Position numbers and translations under genes: made by a program | Part shown: positions 36,468 through 44,594 of the stretch, piece by piece | Position numbering within the stretch: the stretch's first letter is position 1 | Layout of the letters: the number at the start of each line of letters is the position of its first letter | From: Desulfovibrio sp. | GTDB lineage: Bacteria; Desulfobacterota; Desulfovibrionia; Desulfovibrionales; Desulfovibrionaceae | Direction: 5' to 3' | NCBI RefSeq assembly: GCF_019422935.1 | Contig: NZ_JAHZCJ010000006.1 | Span: 1 to 64,000, forward strand | DNA: 64,000 nucleotides | The notes under the pieces: generated by a model | What the model saw: only the letters and a program-made list of their open reading frames with translations | What the model was told of the DNA's origin: nothing | The model's database searches: none

Positions 36468-37802
36468 ATGCAGGATTCGCCGCGCATCAGCAATAACTAC
36501 TTTGACGGCCTTGCTGTTACAGGACGCCACAAGGCTGTGTTCTTTATCATCATGGTCGCATACTTCTGCGAACAGATGGATAACTGGAACTTCGGCTTTA
36601 TTGCCCCGGCGCTGATGCACAACTGGGGGCTGACCATGAAGGATCTTGGAACTGTGACCTTCTGGTATTTTGCCTCCATGACCCTCGGCGGATTTGTCGG
36701 CGGATTTATCTCGGACATCATCGGGCGGCGCAAAACCTTCCTCATTGCCATCACGCTGTTTTCCACAGCCTCGATCATCAACGGCCTTACGGACAGCTTC
36801 CACGTATTTGTGGTCTCACGCGCGCTGACGGGCTTTGGCGTGTTCTGCCTCATGGTGTGTTCGCAAGCCTATATTGCAGAAATGGCCCCGGCCGAGAGCC
36901 GTGGCAAATGGCAAAACATGATCGCGGGCGTTGGTTTTTGCGCCGTGCCGGTCATTGGCATGCTCTGCCGCCTGATCATCCCCCTGCACGAAGAAGCATG
37001 GCGCTACATCTTCTATATGGGCGGCGTTGGCTACATCGCTCTCATCATCGCCTGGCGCTACCTTGATGAGTCCCCCCGCTGGCTCGTGGCCCGTGGCCGT
37101 ATTGCGGAAGCGGAAGCCGTGATGAAAGACCTCACCGGCAGGGATGTTGACCTTGCCGATGCGGCCAGCAAATGCATGACCCAGAAGCCCCCGCTTAAGG
37201 AAGTGCTGCTTGGCATGTGCAGTTCCAAGTATCTCAAGCGCACTCTGGTTATTTTTATGCTGGTGGTTTGTACCAACCCGGCCACCTTTGTGGTCACCAA
37301 CTGGACCGCCACCCTGCTCAAGGCTCACGGCTTCCCGCTTGAAGATACACTTATGGCCACCACGCTCATTTCCATTGGCGTACCGCTTGGACTGTTTGCC
37401 TCCAGCGCTTTTACCGACAAGGGCGGACGCAAAATCCCCATTGTCATCATGCTGATTGTGATGGCCGTGCTTGCCCCCATCTTCGGCAATTTAAGCCAAT
37501 ACTGGGTAGTGGTGCTTACCGGCGCTGTGCTTACGGCCTTTGTGATGGGCATGGGTTTCACCGTATTTTCCTACACGACGGAATCCTACCCCACCCACCT
37601 GCGCAACACCGCCACGGGTTTCCACTCCTCAATTGGCCGTCTGGCCGTTGCTTTCTCACAACCTCTCATTCCTGTTGTCTATGCAGCATACAGCTTTGAC
37701 GGAGTGTTTTATATTTTCAGCATCCTGTGCATCATCCCCGCCATTGTCGTTGGCGTATGGGGTGCGCGCACGGGTGGCAAGTCGCTCGAAGACATTGCCT
37801 AA
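36468..37802 (+). CDS. MFS transporter, aromatic-acid/sugar symporter type
   Basis: 444 residues with 12 membrane helices. The loop 2-3 motif GGFVGGFISDIIGRRKTFL and loop 8-9 motif DKGGRKIPI mark the major facilitator superfamily. AESRGKWQN and ESYPTHLRNTATG fit the sugar/aromatic acid porter branch. AGGAG precedes the ATG at 36468. It is the first of four co-directional genes (to 40474), so it probably imports the substrate handled by the sulfotransferase and redox proteins. Confidence 0.93.
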   Translation: MQDSPRISNNYFDGLAVTGRHKAVFFIIMVAYFCEQMDNWNFGFIAPALMHNWGLTMKDLGTVTFWYFASMTLGGFVGGFISDIIGRRKTFLIAITLFSTASIINGLTDSFHVFVVSRALTGFGVFCLMVCSQAYIAEMAPAESRGKWQNMIAGVGFCAVPVIGMLCRLIIPLHEEAWRYIFYMGGVGYIALIIAWRYLDESPRWLVARGRIAEAEAVMKDLTGRDVDLADAASKCMTQKPPLKEVLLGMCSSKYLKRTLVIFMLVVCTNPATFVVTNWTATLLKAHGFPLEDTLMATTLISIGVPLGLFASSAFTDKGGRKIPIVIMLIVMAVLAPIFGNLSQYWVVVLTGAVLTAFVMGMGFTVFSYTTESYPTHLRNTATGFHSSIGRLAVAFSQPLIPVVYAAYSFDGVFYIFSILCIIPAIVVGVWGARTGGKSLEDIA

Positions 37803-37864
37803 CCTCCGGCTAAAACAGGAATTTACGCATCTGCATCCACGGTTTTTTGTAACAGGAGGCTCTC

Positions 37865-38686
37865 ATGAGCATAACCCTTTATACAGCGCCGGACTGCATC
37901 CGCTGCAAGATCGTCAAAGCCTTTCTTGCCGAACGCGGGCTGGCATACGACACCATAGATTTCAAGGCTGACGCGCAGGAATTCAACACGTTCTACCGCA
38001 CAAACCGCAAGGCCATTTACCGCAATCCTGAAGGGGTGGAATTTCCGCTGTTCTCCGATGGCGAGGTCATCAAGCAGGGTTCCGGCGAAATCATCGCCTA
38101 CCTGCTCTCGGGGCATACGCTGGAGGCCTGCGTAACCCGCAGCGACATGCTCCACGGAAAAATTGCGGGGCTTTACCCTTCGCAATGCCCTGACGGGCAG
38201 GAAGATAATTTTGCAATTCTTGTTGACCGGCTGGCTGCTGGCGGCTTGCAGGTCTGGTTGCAGACCGATGGTCGCAAACCGGAGCTGCTGGAAAAGCTGC
38301 TGAAGATCAAAGATGTGCACGTAGTCTGCAATCTTGTGGGCGGCCCTGAGGCAAGCACAAAAATTTTTGGCGGCGCGCCCGGCAAGGAAGAACTGGCAAA
38401 AACCATCGCCCTTGTGCAGGCCACGTCCGATGGCGCGGTGCGCTTTCTGGCCATGCCGCTTCCCGCTGGCGATGGCTGGGACTGGCCCAAGAGGGAAGAC
38501 GCCGCAGCGGCGGCAAAACTAGTGGCCGAGGCTTGCGGCCTGCCCACCCTGCCATACAGCATCACCCCCGTCACGGCGGATATGGTGTGGGACATGCGCG
38601 GGCTTGAGCCCCTGCCGGAGCAGAACCTGCTCATGTACCGCTCCGCCTCGCGCCAGCATCTGTTCAAGGCAGACATCGTTAAATAG
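37865..38686 (+). CDS. glutaredoxin domain fused to a radical-SAM-like domain lacking its iron-sulfur motif
   Basis: 273 residues. Residues 1-75 form a glutaredoxin: YTAPDCIRCKIVKAFLAERG with redox pair C11/C14. Residues about 110-270 resemble the second half of activase-type radical SAM proteins (NrdG/PflA-like): LVDRLAAGGLQVWLQTDGRKPELLEKLLKI is the region, matching the known L..LK..G..V.LETNG..PE.L..LL pattern. The CxxxCxxC cluster site is absent. AGGAGGC lies just before the ATG. It is nine bases upstream of the dihydrolipoamide dehydrogenase gene. The fusion and missing cluster are seen directly; the fold match is inference. Confidence 0.7.
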   Translation: MSITLYTAPDCIRCKIVKAFLAERGLAYDTIDFKADAQEFNTFYRTNRKAIYRNPEGVEFPLFSDGEVIKQGSGEIIAYLLSGHTLEACVTRSDMLHGKIAGLYPSQCPDGQEDNFAILVDRLAAGGLQVWLQTDGRKPELLEKLLKIKDVHVVCNLVGGPEASTKIFGGAPGKEELAKTIALVQATSDGAVRFLAMPLPAGDGWDWPKREDAAAAAKLVAEACGLPTLPYSITPVTADMVWDMRGLEPLPEQNLLMYRSASRQHLFKADIVK

Positions 38687-38694
38687 GGGGCGTC

Positions 38695-40068
38695 ATGCAG
38701 TCTTTTGATACCATTATTCTGGGCGGCGGCCCCGGCGGAACCACGGCAGCGCGCATTCTTGCCCAGGCAGGCAAGAGTGTTGCCCTGGTGGAAAAAACAC
38801 ACCTTGGCGGCACCTGCCTGAACTGCGGCTGCATCCCCACCAAGATGCTGCTCGGCGCTGTGGCCCCGCTGGCCCTATTGCATGCCCAGCAACGAACCCG
38901 TGTAGCCAAGGGCGAAATTGCCGTTGACTTTGCAGCGCTCCAAACGCGCGTGAGCCGCTTCACCTCAGGCACGAGCAAAACGCTTGGCAAAAGCCTTGCC
39001 AGCATGGGCGTGACGATCTTTACCGGGCGCGGCGAAGGCCTTGCACCGGGCACTGTGCGCGTCCATGCCGAAGATGGCACTACGGATCTGACAGCCCAGC
39101 ACATAATTCTGGCCTGCGGGTCATCTTCCGCGGCGTTTCCCGGTCTGACGCCCGATCACGACTGCGTGCTGGACAGCACTGATCTGCTGCGCATTGAATC
39201 TGTTCCTGAAAGCCTTGTCATCATTGGTGCCGGGGCCATCGGCCTTGAACTGGGTGATTTTTTCTCGGCCATGGGCAGCAAGGTGACAATAGTGGAGGCC
39301 GCGCCCCACATCGCACCTCTGGAAGATACCGATATCGCCGCAGAATTACGCCGGGCACTGCAAAAAAACGGCATAACCTGCCACGAAGGCGCACGGGCCA
39401 AAGACTTGCGCACAGTTGACGGGCAGGCGCAGCTCACCCTGGAAGACGGCACGGTAATCAGCGCAGCCAAGGCGTTGGTGGCTGTGGGCCGCATGCCCAA
39501 CACCGCCGGGCTGAACGCCCAGCAATGGGGCTGCAATCTCAACAAGCACGGCTATGTTGAAACAAGCGCCTTTCTTGAAGCCGCCCCCAACGTCTACGCC
39601 GTGGGCGACGTCAACGGCCTTGTGCTGCTGGCCCACGCTGCGGAACATCAGGCTGTGTACGTGGCGGGACGCATCCTTGGCGAAAGCGCCGGAGAATATC
39701 AATCCGGCCCGGTGCCCTCATGCGTTTACGGGGCAATGGAAGTCATGCGCGTCGGCCAGACGGCGGAGGCACTCCTTCGCGAAGGCAAGGACGTGGAAGT
39801 CTCCCAGGCGGCTCTGTCCCTGAATCCCATTGCGCAGGCAAGCGGCGGCACAGCCGGATTTGTCAAAACAGTCTGGAGTGATGGCAAAATTGCAGGCATT
39901 GCCGCTGTTGGCGCAGGAGTTTCACACCTTGTGATGGTGGCCCTGCTGCTGATCAAGGAAGGCTATACGGCGCAAAACCTGCACAAAGTCATGTTTGCCC
40001 ATCCCACGCTGGATGAAATTGTGTCCATGTCCATTATGGCGCCCAAGGTGCGCGCGGAATCCAACTGA
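38695..40068 (+). CDS. dihydrolipoamide dehydrogenase
   Basis: 457 residues, the usual length. The FAD motif is IILGGGPGGTTAA. The redox disulfide lies in GGTCLNCGCIPTK. The NAD motif is VIIGAGAIGLELG, and the C-terminal His-Glu pair is in AHPTLDEI. It reoxidises protein-bound dihydrolipoamide with NAD. In this cluster the probable partner is the H-protein encoded 25 bases downstream. No E1/E2 or glycine decarboxylase genes are present. Confidence 0.93.
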   Translation: MQSFDTIILGGGPGGTTAARILAQAGKSVALVEKTHLGGTCLNCGCIPTKMLLGAVAPLALLHAQQRTRVAKGEIAVDFAALQTRVSRFTSGTSKTLGKSLASMGVTIFTGRGEGLAPGTVRVHAEDGTTDLTAQHIILACGSSSAAFPGLTPDHDCVLDSTDLLRIESVPESLVIIGAGAIGLELGDFFSAMGSKVTIVEAAPHIAPLEDTDIAAELRRALQKNGITCHEGARAKDLRTVDGQAQLTLEDGTVISAAKALVAVGRMPNTAGLNAQQWGCNLNKHGYVETSAFLEAAPNVYAVGDVNGLVLLAHAAEHQAVYVAGRILGESAGEYQSGPVPSCVYGAMEVMRVGQTAEALLREGKDVEVSQAALSLNPIAQASGGTAGFVKTVWSDGKIAGIAAVGAGVSHLVMVALLLIKEGYTAQNLHKVMFAHPTLDEIVSMSIMAPKVRAESN

Positions 40069-40093
40069 CACGGCAACCACCAAGGAGAATACC

Positions 40094-40474
40094 GTGAACT
40101 TTCCTCACGACAGAAAATACCATGCAGAACATTTGTGGGCGCAAAGCCTGCCTGACGGCACCTGCCTTATCGGCATTACCGATTTTGCCCAGGATCAACT
40201 GGGCGGGGTGATCTTTGTTGATCTGCCCGCTGTTGGCGCAAGCTTCCGGCAGGGGGAATCCTGCGCTTCCATTGAATCCGTCAAGGTGACCAGCGAGGCC
40301 ATCATGCCCGTCTCCGGTCAGGTTACGGCCATTAACGAAGCCCTCGCAGATGCCCCGGAACTGCTCAACGACGATCCCTACAATCAGGGATGGCTGATAA
40401 AGGTGCAACCCACGGCCCCCGATGAAGGCGGATGCATTACAGCCGAGGAATACGCCCAAGCTGTGGCAAGCTGA
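40094..40474 (+). CDS. glycine cleavage H-like lipoyl carrier protein
   Basis: 126 residues. The lipoyl domain has the H-protein signature: TDFAQDQLGGVIFVDLPAVG, then the lipoylated lysine within SIESVKVTSEAIMPVSG. The start is GTG at 40094 with AAGGAG well placed before it. Length and pattern match GcvH. The gcvP and gcvT partners are absent, so it may carry intermediates for a different reaction, as lipoate-binding proteins do in sHdr-type sulfur oxidation. Confidence 0.9.
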   Translation: MNFPHDRKYHAEHLWAQSLPDGTCLIGITDFAQDQLGGVIFVDLPAVGASFRQGESCASIESVKVTSEAIMPVSGQVTAINEALADAPELLNDDPYNQGWLIKVQPTAPDEGGCITAEEYAQAVAS

Positions 40475-40501
40475 CCTCCCCCATTGTTAAACTCCCCCAG
40501 C

Positions 40502-40534
40502 AATAGCCCCGAAGAATTGCCCTTCGGGGCTATT
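40502..40534 (+). terminator. strong hairpin after the H-protein gene
   Basis: 13-base arms (AATAGCCCCGAAG with CTTCGGGGCTATT) 27 bases past the stop. The T-run is weak. A second hairpin (CACAGCCCCTG with CAGGGGCTGTG, 40622-40658) follows. Confidence 0.7.
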
Positions 40535-40821
40535 CTAGTATGACGCGGTAGCAAAGTCCTTCTTCATGTGCATTCAGCACGCTGACGAACTGACTGAACA
40601 ACAATTTTTGGCGCACAAATGCACAGCCCCTGAGTCTGTAAAAGACCCAGGGGCTGTGAACTTTCGTGGAGCGGATTTTATTTTACTGCGGTGGGCTTCC
40701 AAACTTCAAAGAATTTAGGATAGCCGGGCAGCAACGGAGCTTTTGACCTTACCCCACTGCGTATACCACTTGTAAGTTAGTGGCTCCCAATGGGTTGCAG
40801 GTTATATTCTTTTCACGGAAT

Positions 40822-41598
40822 TCATCCGGTGTCAGCCAGCCCAATGAGGCGGTCGCTGCTGGTTGTAGCTTCAAGTGTTTTGCGGACATCGTGCAGGGAC
40901 AGAAACACGTTCTGATTTAAGCATTCATCCCGGAATTTTCCGTTAAAGCTTTCAAGTTGCCCCTTATCCGTAGGCTTCCCCGGGCGAGTAAACTTTATCT
41001 GTACTCCTTTCTCAAAAGCCCATGCATCCATGGCATTACCGCTAAATTCCGGCCCATTATCAACGATACGCTGCGGCAACCGACCTTGAAGGCGAAGTCT
41101 TTCAAGAACACGCACAACTCGAACTCCAGACAACGACATATCCACTTCGAGCGCGGGGCTTGAACGCTCCCACAGATCGGCAATTGTCAAAATCCGGATG
41201 CGTCGCCCACCCATAAGGGAATCGCTTACAAAATCCATCGCCCATTGTTCATCCGGGCCAGTAGGGCCAGCCTGGACAATACGGGCATGGCTTGGACGCT
41301 TCACTCGCTTGCGGGTGCGCAGTGAAAGGTTTTCTTCTTGGTAAATCCTTTCTGTTCGTTTGTGATTCTGTACCAGATCTTCCCGGCGCAATAATTCATG
41401 CCATCGCGGAGAACCGAAACGCCGCCGGTCATTTGCCAGTTCCAGCATCCGAGTCCGCAAAAGAAGATCACGGTCCTCAGATGGTGGCCGTCTGGCTGAG
41501 CACCGATTAAACTGAATCACTCGGCAAGCCCGCCGCTCTGAGTAGCCATGCGCAGCCTGAATGTGATGCACGGCTTCCCTGTTGGCTGCGGGCTTCAA
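40822..41598 (-). pseudogene. IS3 transposase OrfB, C terminus disrupted
   Basis: 258 residues of the rve/DDE transposase. All three catalytic acids are present: MDFVSDSL, RIVDNGPEFSGN and QLESFNGKFRDECL. After VRKTLEA the frame runs into TTSSDRLIGLADTG and stops. In the neighbouring frame the expected ending (WLTPDEFREKN) is still readable, so small deletions have shifted the last 30 or so residues. It is expressed by -1 slippage from orfA at a run of six A (41602-41607, minus strand). Activity is doubtful. Confidence 0.8.
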
Positions 41599-41861
41599 AA
41601 GTTTTTTGAAATCACGTCCTTCAGGACGATGATATCAAGCGCTTGTTCGCCTACAAGTCTTTTCAGCGGGGCGTTCTCTTCCTCCAACTGGCGCAACCGC
41701 TTGGCGTCAGAGATGTTCATCCCGCCGAATTTGCTGCGCCATTTGTAAAAGGTCGCATCTGAAATGCCATTCTGACGGCACAGATCGACAACGCGAACGC
41801 CAGCCTCGGCTTGCCGCAAGATCCCAATAGTCTGCTCTTCGGTGAATCTACTGCGTTTCAT
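41595..41861 (-). CDS. IS3 transposase OrfA
   Basis: 88 residues. The helix-turn-helix is TEEQTIGILRQAEAGVRVVDLCRQNGISDATFYKWRSKFGG, followed by a leucine-zipper-like helix (RLRQLEEENAPLKRLV). It binds the IS ends. GGAG precedes the ATG at 41861. Its stop overlaps the orfB start region by four bases, beside an A6 slippery run. Confidence 0.92.
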   Translation of the reverse strand: MKRSRFTEEQTIGILRQAEAGVRVVDLCRQNGISDATFYKWRSKFGGMNISDAKRLRQLEEENAPLKRLVGEQALDIIVLKDVISKNF

Positions 41862-42100
41862 TCTTGTGCTCCTATGTCAGGAACACTAACTTTTCAATGG
41901 CATACTTTGAGGGGGGAAGGTCAACCTGCCCTACAGGTTTGTAGCCAGCCAAAGCATAAATTGGCGCACCCTACGAAAACGCCAAAGTCAATGGCAACAA
42001 GCTGCAAAAATTATTTTTTTTCACCTGTAGTTGTATCAACTTTATTCAACTTAAATCAAATTCTGTGGCTAAAGAGTGGCTAAAATGACCTTGCCCCACT

Positions 42101-42943
42101 TTATGGATTTTGCTTGGCAGGAACCGTCTCGTCCATTGCCAAGAAGGTCAAAACAATCTGGGTGAAGGCGGATGGGGCTTCATATTGCAAATGGTGCGAT
42201 CCACCTTTGAACTGAACTAACCAAGCTCCAGGTATCAAACTGGCAAGAATTTTCGAACTCTTCGTTCCCACAACAGTATCCGCCGTTCCAACCAGCAGCA
42301 TGACTGGATTTTTAATCAGCGACATTTTTTGCAAAGGAGTCTTCCACGCAATGGCTGCCTGAAGCTGTTTCTTTATCGTAGGATTGTCAGGTAAAGTCAT
42401 TTGCTTTAAAGCTGTGGCAACGGCTTTCCCATCGATTGAAGTGGCATGGATTATGGCTTTATTGAAGCGCTCAGAATAGTAAAGAAGTAAATTCTGAGTG
42501 GTCACACTAGACTGAGAATATCCAAGTACATTTGTTTTTTTGACTTCAAGTGAATCCATCAGGCCAATAACGTCTTGGGCAAAGAGACGATACGTAAATT
42601 GTTGACCATTATCCGTAGTATACCCCATTCCCCTGTTGTCCATGAGGATCAGTTGATATTTTTTTGATGCTTCTTCGATAAATTCTGGTTCCCACCTCTC
42701 CATGGTTGCCCCTAGCCCAGTAATCAACAGCAGGGGCTCGCCTGTACCTATCAACTTATATCCTATTTTGATTCCGTTGGCGCTTACCTGATAGATGTCA
42801 TATCCCTTGGTATCTACAGCAATTTTTTCGCCAACCGGCACAATATCTTTGGCCAAAGTGATAGAAGTGTTTATCCACCCCAGAATGACCAGCAAGCAGG
42901 AAACGAAAAGGGTGATTCCTGTGAGTTTTGAACGATGGATCAT
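42101..42943 (-). CDS. exported or membrane-anchored alpha/beta hydrolase
   Basis: 280 residues. An N-terminal hydrophobic segment (about residues 8-30) may be a signal or anchor. The hydrolase fold shows LLLITGLGATMERWEP, MDNRGMGYT, the nucleophile elbow GYSQSS, the acid in VGTADTVVG, and histidines in GGSHHLQYE. The elbow has Ser where most relatives have Gly (GxSxS). The start at 42943 precedes the anchor; the ribosome site is weak. The gene is AT-richer than the genome average and lies between two transposase loci, which suggests transfer. Substrate unknown. Confidence 0.8.
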   Translation of the reverse strand: MIHRSKLTGITLFVSCLLVILGWINTSITLAKDIVPVGEKIAVDTKGYDIYQVSANGIKIGYKLIGTGEPLLLITGLGATMERWEPEFIEEASKKYQLILMDNRGMGYTTDNGQQFTYRLFAQDVIGLMDSLEVKKTNVLGYSQSSVTTQNLLLYYSERFNKAIIHATSIDGKAVATALKQMTLPDNPTIKKQLQAAIAWKTPLQKMSLIKNPVMLLVGTADTVVGTKSSKILASLIPGAWLVQFKGGSHHLQYEAPSAFTQIVLTFLAMDETVPAKQNP

Positions 42944-43059
42944 AGTTATACCATCCGGTGTAATAGGTAGACTCTGAGGTGGTCCGGTTTTTGGACAGGT
43001 TGGCAACGTTGTTACGCTCTGGCCCGGTTTGTCTTATGCCGCCTTTAGGATCTGATTCT

Positions 43060-43620
43060 TTCACAGTATACTTCAACTAGCCGACGGCCGTCAAAAGCTG
43101 TATGCGGGCGCTGATCGTTATAAAACTGAAACAAGTTTCTAAGTATTTTACCGGCTTAGTTGCCTGTTTCCATTTTCCGCAAATAGAGGCACTCCCATTT
43201 GACTGACCGCCAGATACGTTCGATCATCACGCTATCCATCCAGCGGCCCTTGCCGTACATGGAGATAACCACACCGGCATCCTTGGGCGCCTGAATAAAT
43301 TCCAGACTGGTAAACTGCGAACCTTGGTCCGTATTAAAGATTTCCGGCACCCCGTAACGATCCACAGCCTCTTCCAGAGCTGCCACGCAAAATTATGTAT
43401 CCATCGTGTTTGACAGACGCCAAGCAAGCACGGAACGGCTGTGCCAGTCCATAATTGCCACCAGATACAGGAACCCTCGCTTCATTGGCACATATGCAAT
43501 ATCGGCGCACTACACGTGATTTGGCCGATTGATTCGTAATCCGCGCAACAGCAGGTAAGGATAAACCTTATGCTCGGGATGGCGCACACACAAGAAGCGA
43601 GACTTAAAACCACTTTGTGG
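43060..43620 (-). pseudogene. decayed IS3-family transposase remnant
   Basis: Conceptual translation gives KVYPYLLLRGLRINRPNHV, a stop, CADIAYVPMKRGFLYLVAI and DWHSRSVLAWRL, a second stop, then NTDQGSQFTSLEFIQ, IERIWRSVKWECLYL, another stop, and FYNDQRPHTAFDGR. This is an OrfB-type DDE domain broken by three in-frame stops. It differs from the IS3 element at 40744, so it is a second, older insertion. Confidence 0.82.
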
Positions 43621-43847
43621 GCGGCAATTTTGACTATAGATGAGAAAAATGGCTAAGTCTGGCAAGAGAGCTTCAGTGTAGGGAAAAAGTGGCGGGGAAA
43701 CTACCATCTTCCCCACCCAACGCACATACGGCGAGGAACAATATTAGAAGACTACCACGCCCGCCCTACTAGCGGCATTGCTGGTTCCAGTGGTGGGTAA
43801 AGCTAAATACCCTGGTATTGGTGGGGAAGATGGCGGGGAAAACAAAA

Positions 43848-43878
43848 AAGCCCTTACGGTGATTAACCGTAAGGGCTT
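43848..43878 (-). terminator. terminator after tRNA-Arg
   Basis: Arms AAGCCCTTACGG and CCGTAAGGGCTT with a short loop, followed on the minus strand by TTTTTTG. It begins nine bases after the tRNA. Confidence 0.9.
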
Positions 43879-43886
43879 GATTTTAA

Positions 43887-43963
43887 TGGTGCGCCCGAAG
43901 AGATTCGAACTCCTGACCTACAGGTTCGTAGCCTGTTGCTCTATCCAGCTGAGCTACGAGCGC
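43887..43963 (-). tRNA. tRNA-Arg (anticodon ACG)
   Basis: 77 bases with encoded CCA. Acceptor arms are GCGCTCG/CGGGCGC (one G-T pair), the D arm GCTC/GAGC, and the anticodon stem ACAGG/CCTGT with loop CTACGAA. The T arm is AGGAG/CTCTT with loop TTCGAAT. Anticodon ACG (read as ICG) decodes CGN arginine codons. It forms the right border of the AT-rich mobile patch. Confidence 0.97.
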
Positions 43964-43977
43964 GTTCAACGAAGAGG

Positions 43978-44006
43978 AAACTAACTCAAGTCACAGTCGC
44001 CGTCAA
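43978..44006 (-). promoter_or_regulatory. promoter of tRNA-Arg
   Basis: TTGACG (-35, 44001-44006) and TAGTTT (-10, 43978-43983) with 17-base spacing on the minus strand, 14 bases before the tRNA. Confidence 0.65.
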
Positions 44007-44129
44007 GCTTTTTTTCAAAATATTTTTTGAAAAGCCTGTGAACTTGTTAAAAATTATTATCTGCAACTTCCCGTAAGGGAATGTGTTCGCCCCTAGGGCA
44101 AGCACGCCTCAAACCAGTAAAGAAAACTA

Positions 44130-44396
44130 CTAAGCGCTGATGCCGTTAACGGCATGAGCCAGACGCGAAATCTTGCGTGCGGCTTTCTTCCAGTGCATGG
44201 CACCCTTACCGGCAGCCTTGGCAAGCACGGAAGTGGCGCTGGACAGGGCTTCGCTGGCCTGACCCTGTTCGTTGCTCTGGATGGCGGCGCGAACCTGCTT
44301 GATGGCATTTTTCACGCGGGTACGGGCGGCGCGATTGCGGCCTGCCCGCTGCAAGCTCTGCTTGTGACGCTTGAGGGCTGACTTATGGTTGGCCAC
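44130..44396 (-). CDS. rpsT: 30S ribosomal protein S20
   Basis: 88 residues beginning [20 protein letters not shown] after the initiator, the S20 signature, and rich in Lys, Arg and Ala throughout. It binds 16S rRNA. The start is GTG at 44396 with GGAGG ahead of it; a longer frame upstream is not S20-like. A good promoter lies about 80 bases upstream. Confidence 0.97.
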   Translation of the reverse strand: MANHKSALKRHKQSLQRAGRNRAARTRVKNAIKQVRAAIQSNEQGQASEALSSATSVLAKAAGKGAMHWKKAARKISRLAHAVNGISA

Positions 44397-44473
44397 TTTG
44401 AATCCTCCACATATGTTGGGCTTGCCCGCGCAAGCCATGAAAACAAAAGTTAGCGCGTTGTCGCGAAGAAGGG

Positions 44474-44502
44474 TTCTTACCACTGGCACGATTACCTGTC
44501 AA
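44474..44502 (-). promoter_or_regulatory. promoter of rpsT
   Basis: A perfect TTGACA (44497-44502) with TAAGAA (44474-44479) at 17-base spacing on the minus strand. It implies a leader of about 70 bases. Confidence 0.7.
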
Positions 44503-44594
44503 GCAATCGTGTCTTTTTATCGAATATTTTCTTGTTTGAAGGAGAGGGGAACCGTCAAAGGCTCCCCCATCCCCCGGCAAAACCGTCGAACAAT

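Larger units (their letters stand above)
40744..41923 (-). mobile_element. IS3-family insertion sequence, 1180 bases
   Basis: Ends begin TGACCTTACCCC on the left and, read inward from the right, TGACCTTCCCCC. The similarity continues imperfectly for about 44 bases, with a common AAGTTAGTG. Two overlapping frames (orfA, orfB) are inside on the minus strand. The three bases outside each end differ (TTT and ACC), so no target duplication is visible. Confidence 0.85.

Noticed and set aside
38695..40474. Complete glycine cleavage system
   Set aside because: Only the H-protein and dihydrolipoamide dehydrogenase are present. gcvP and gcvT are missing from the window.
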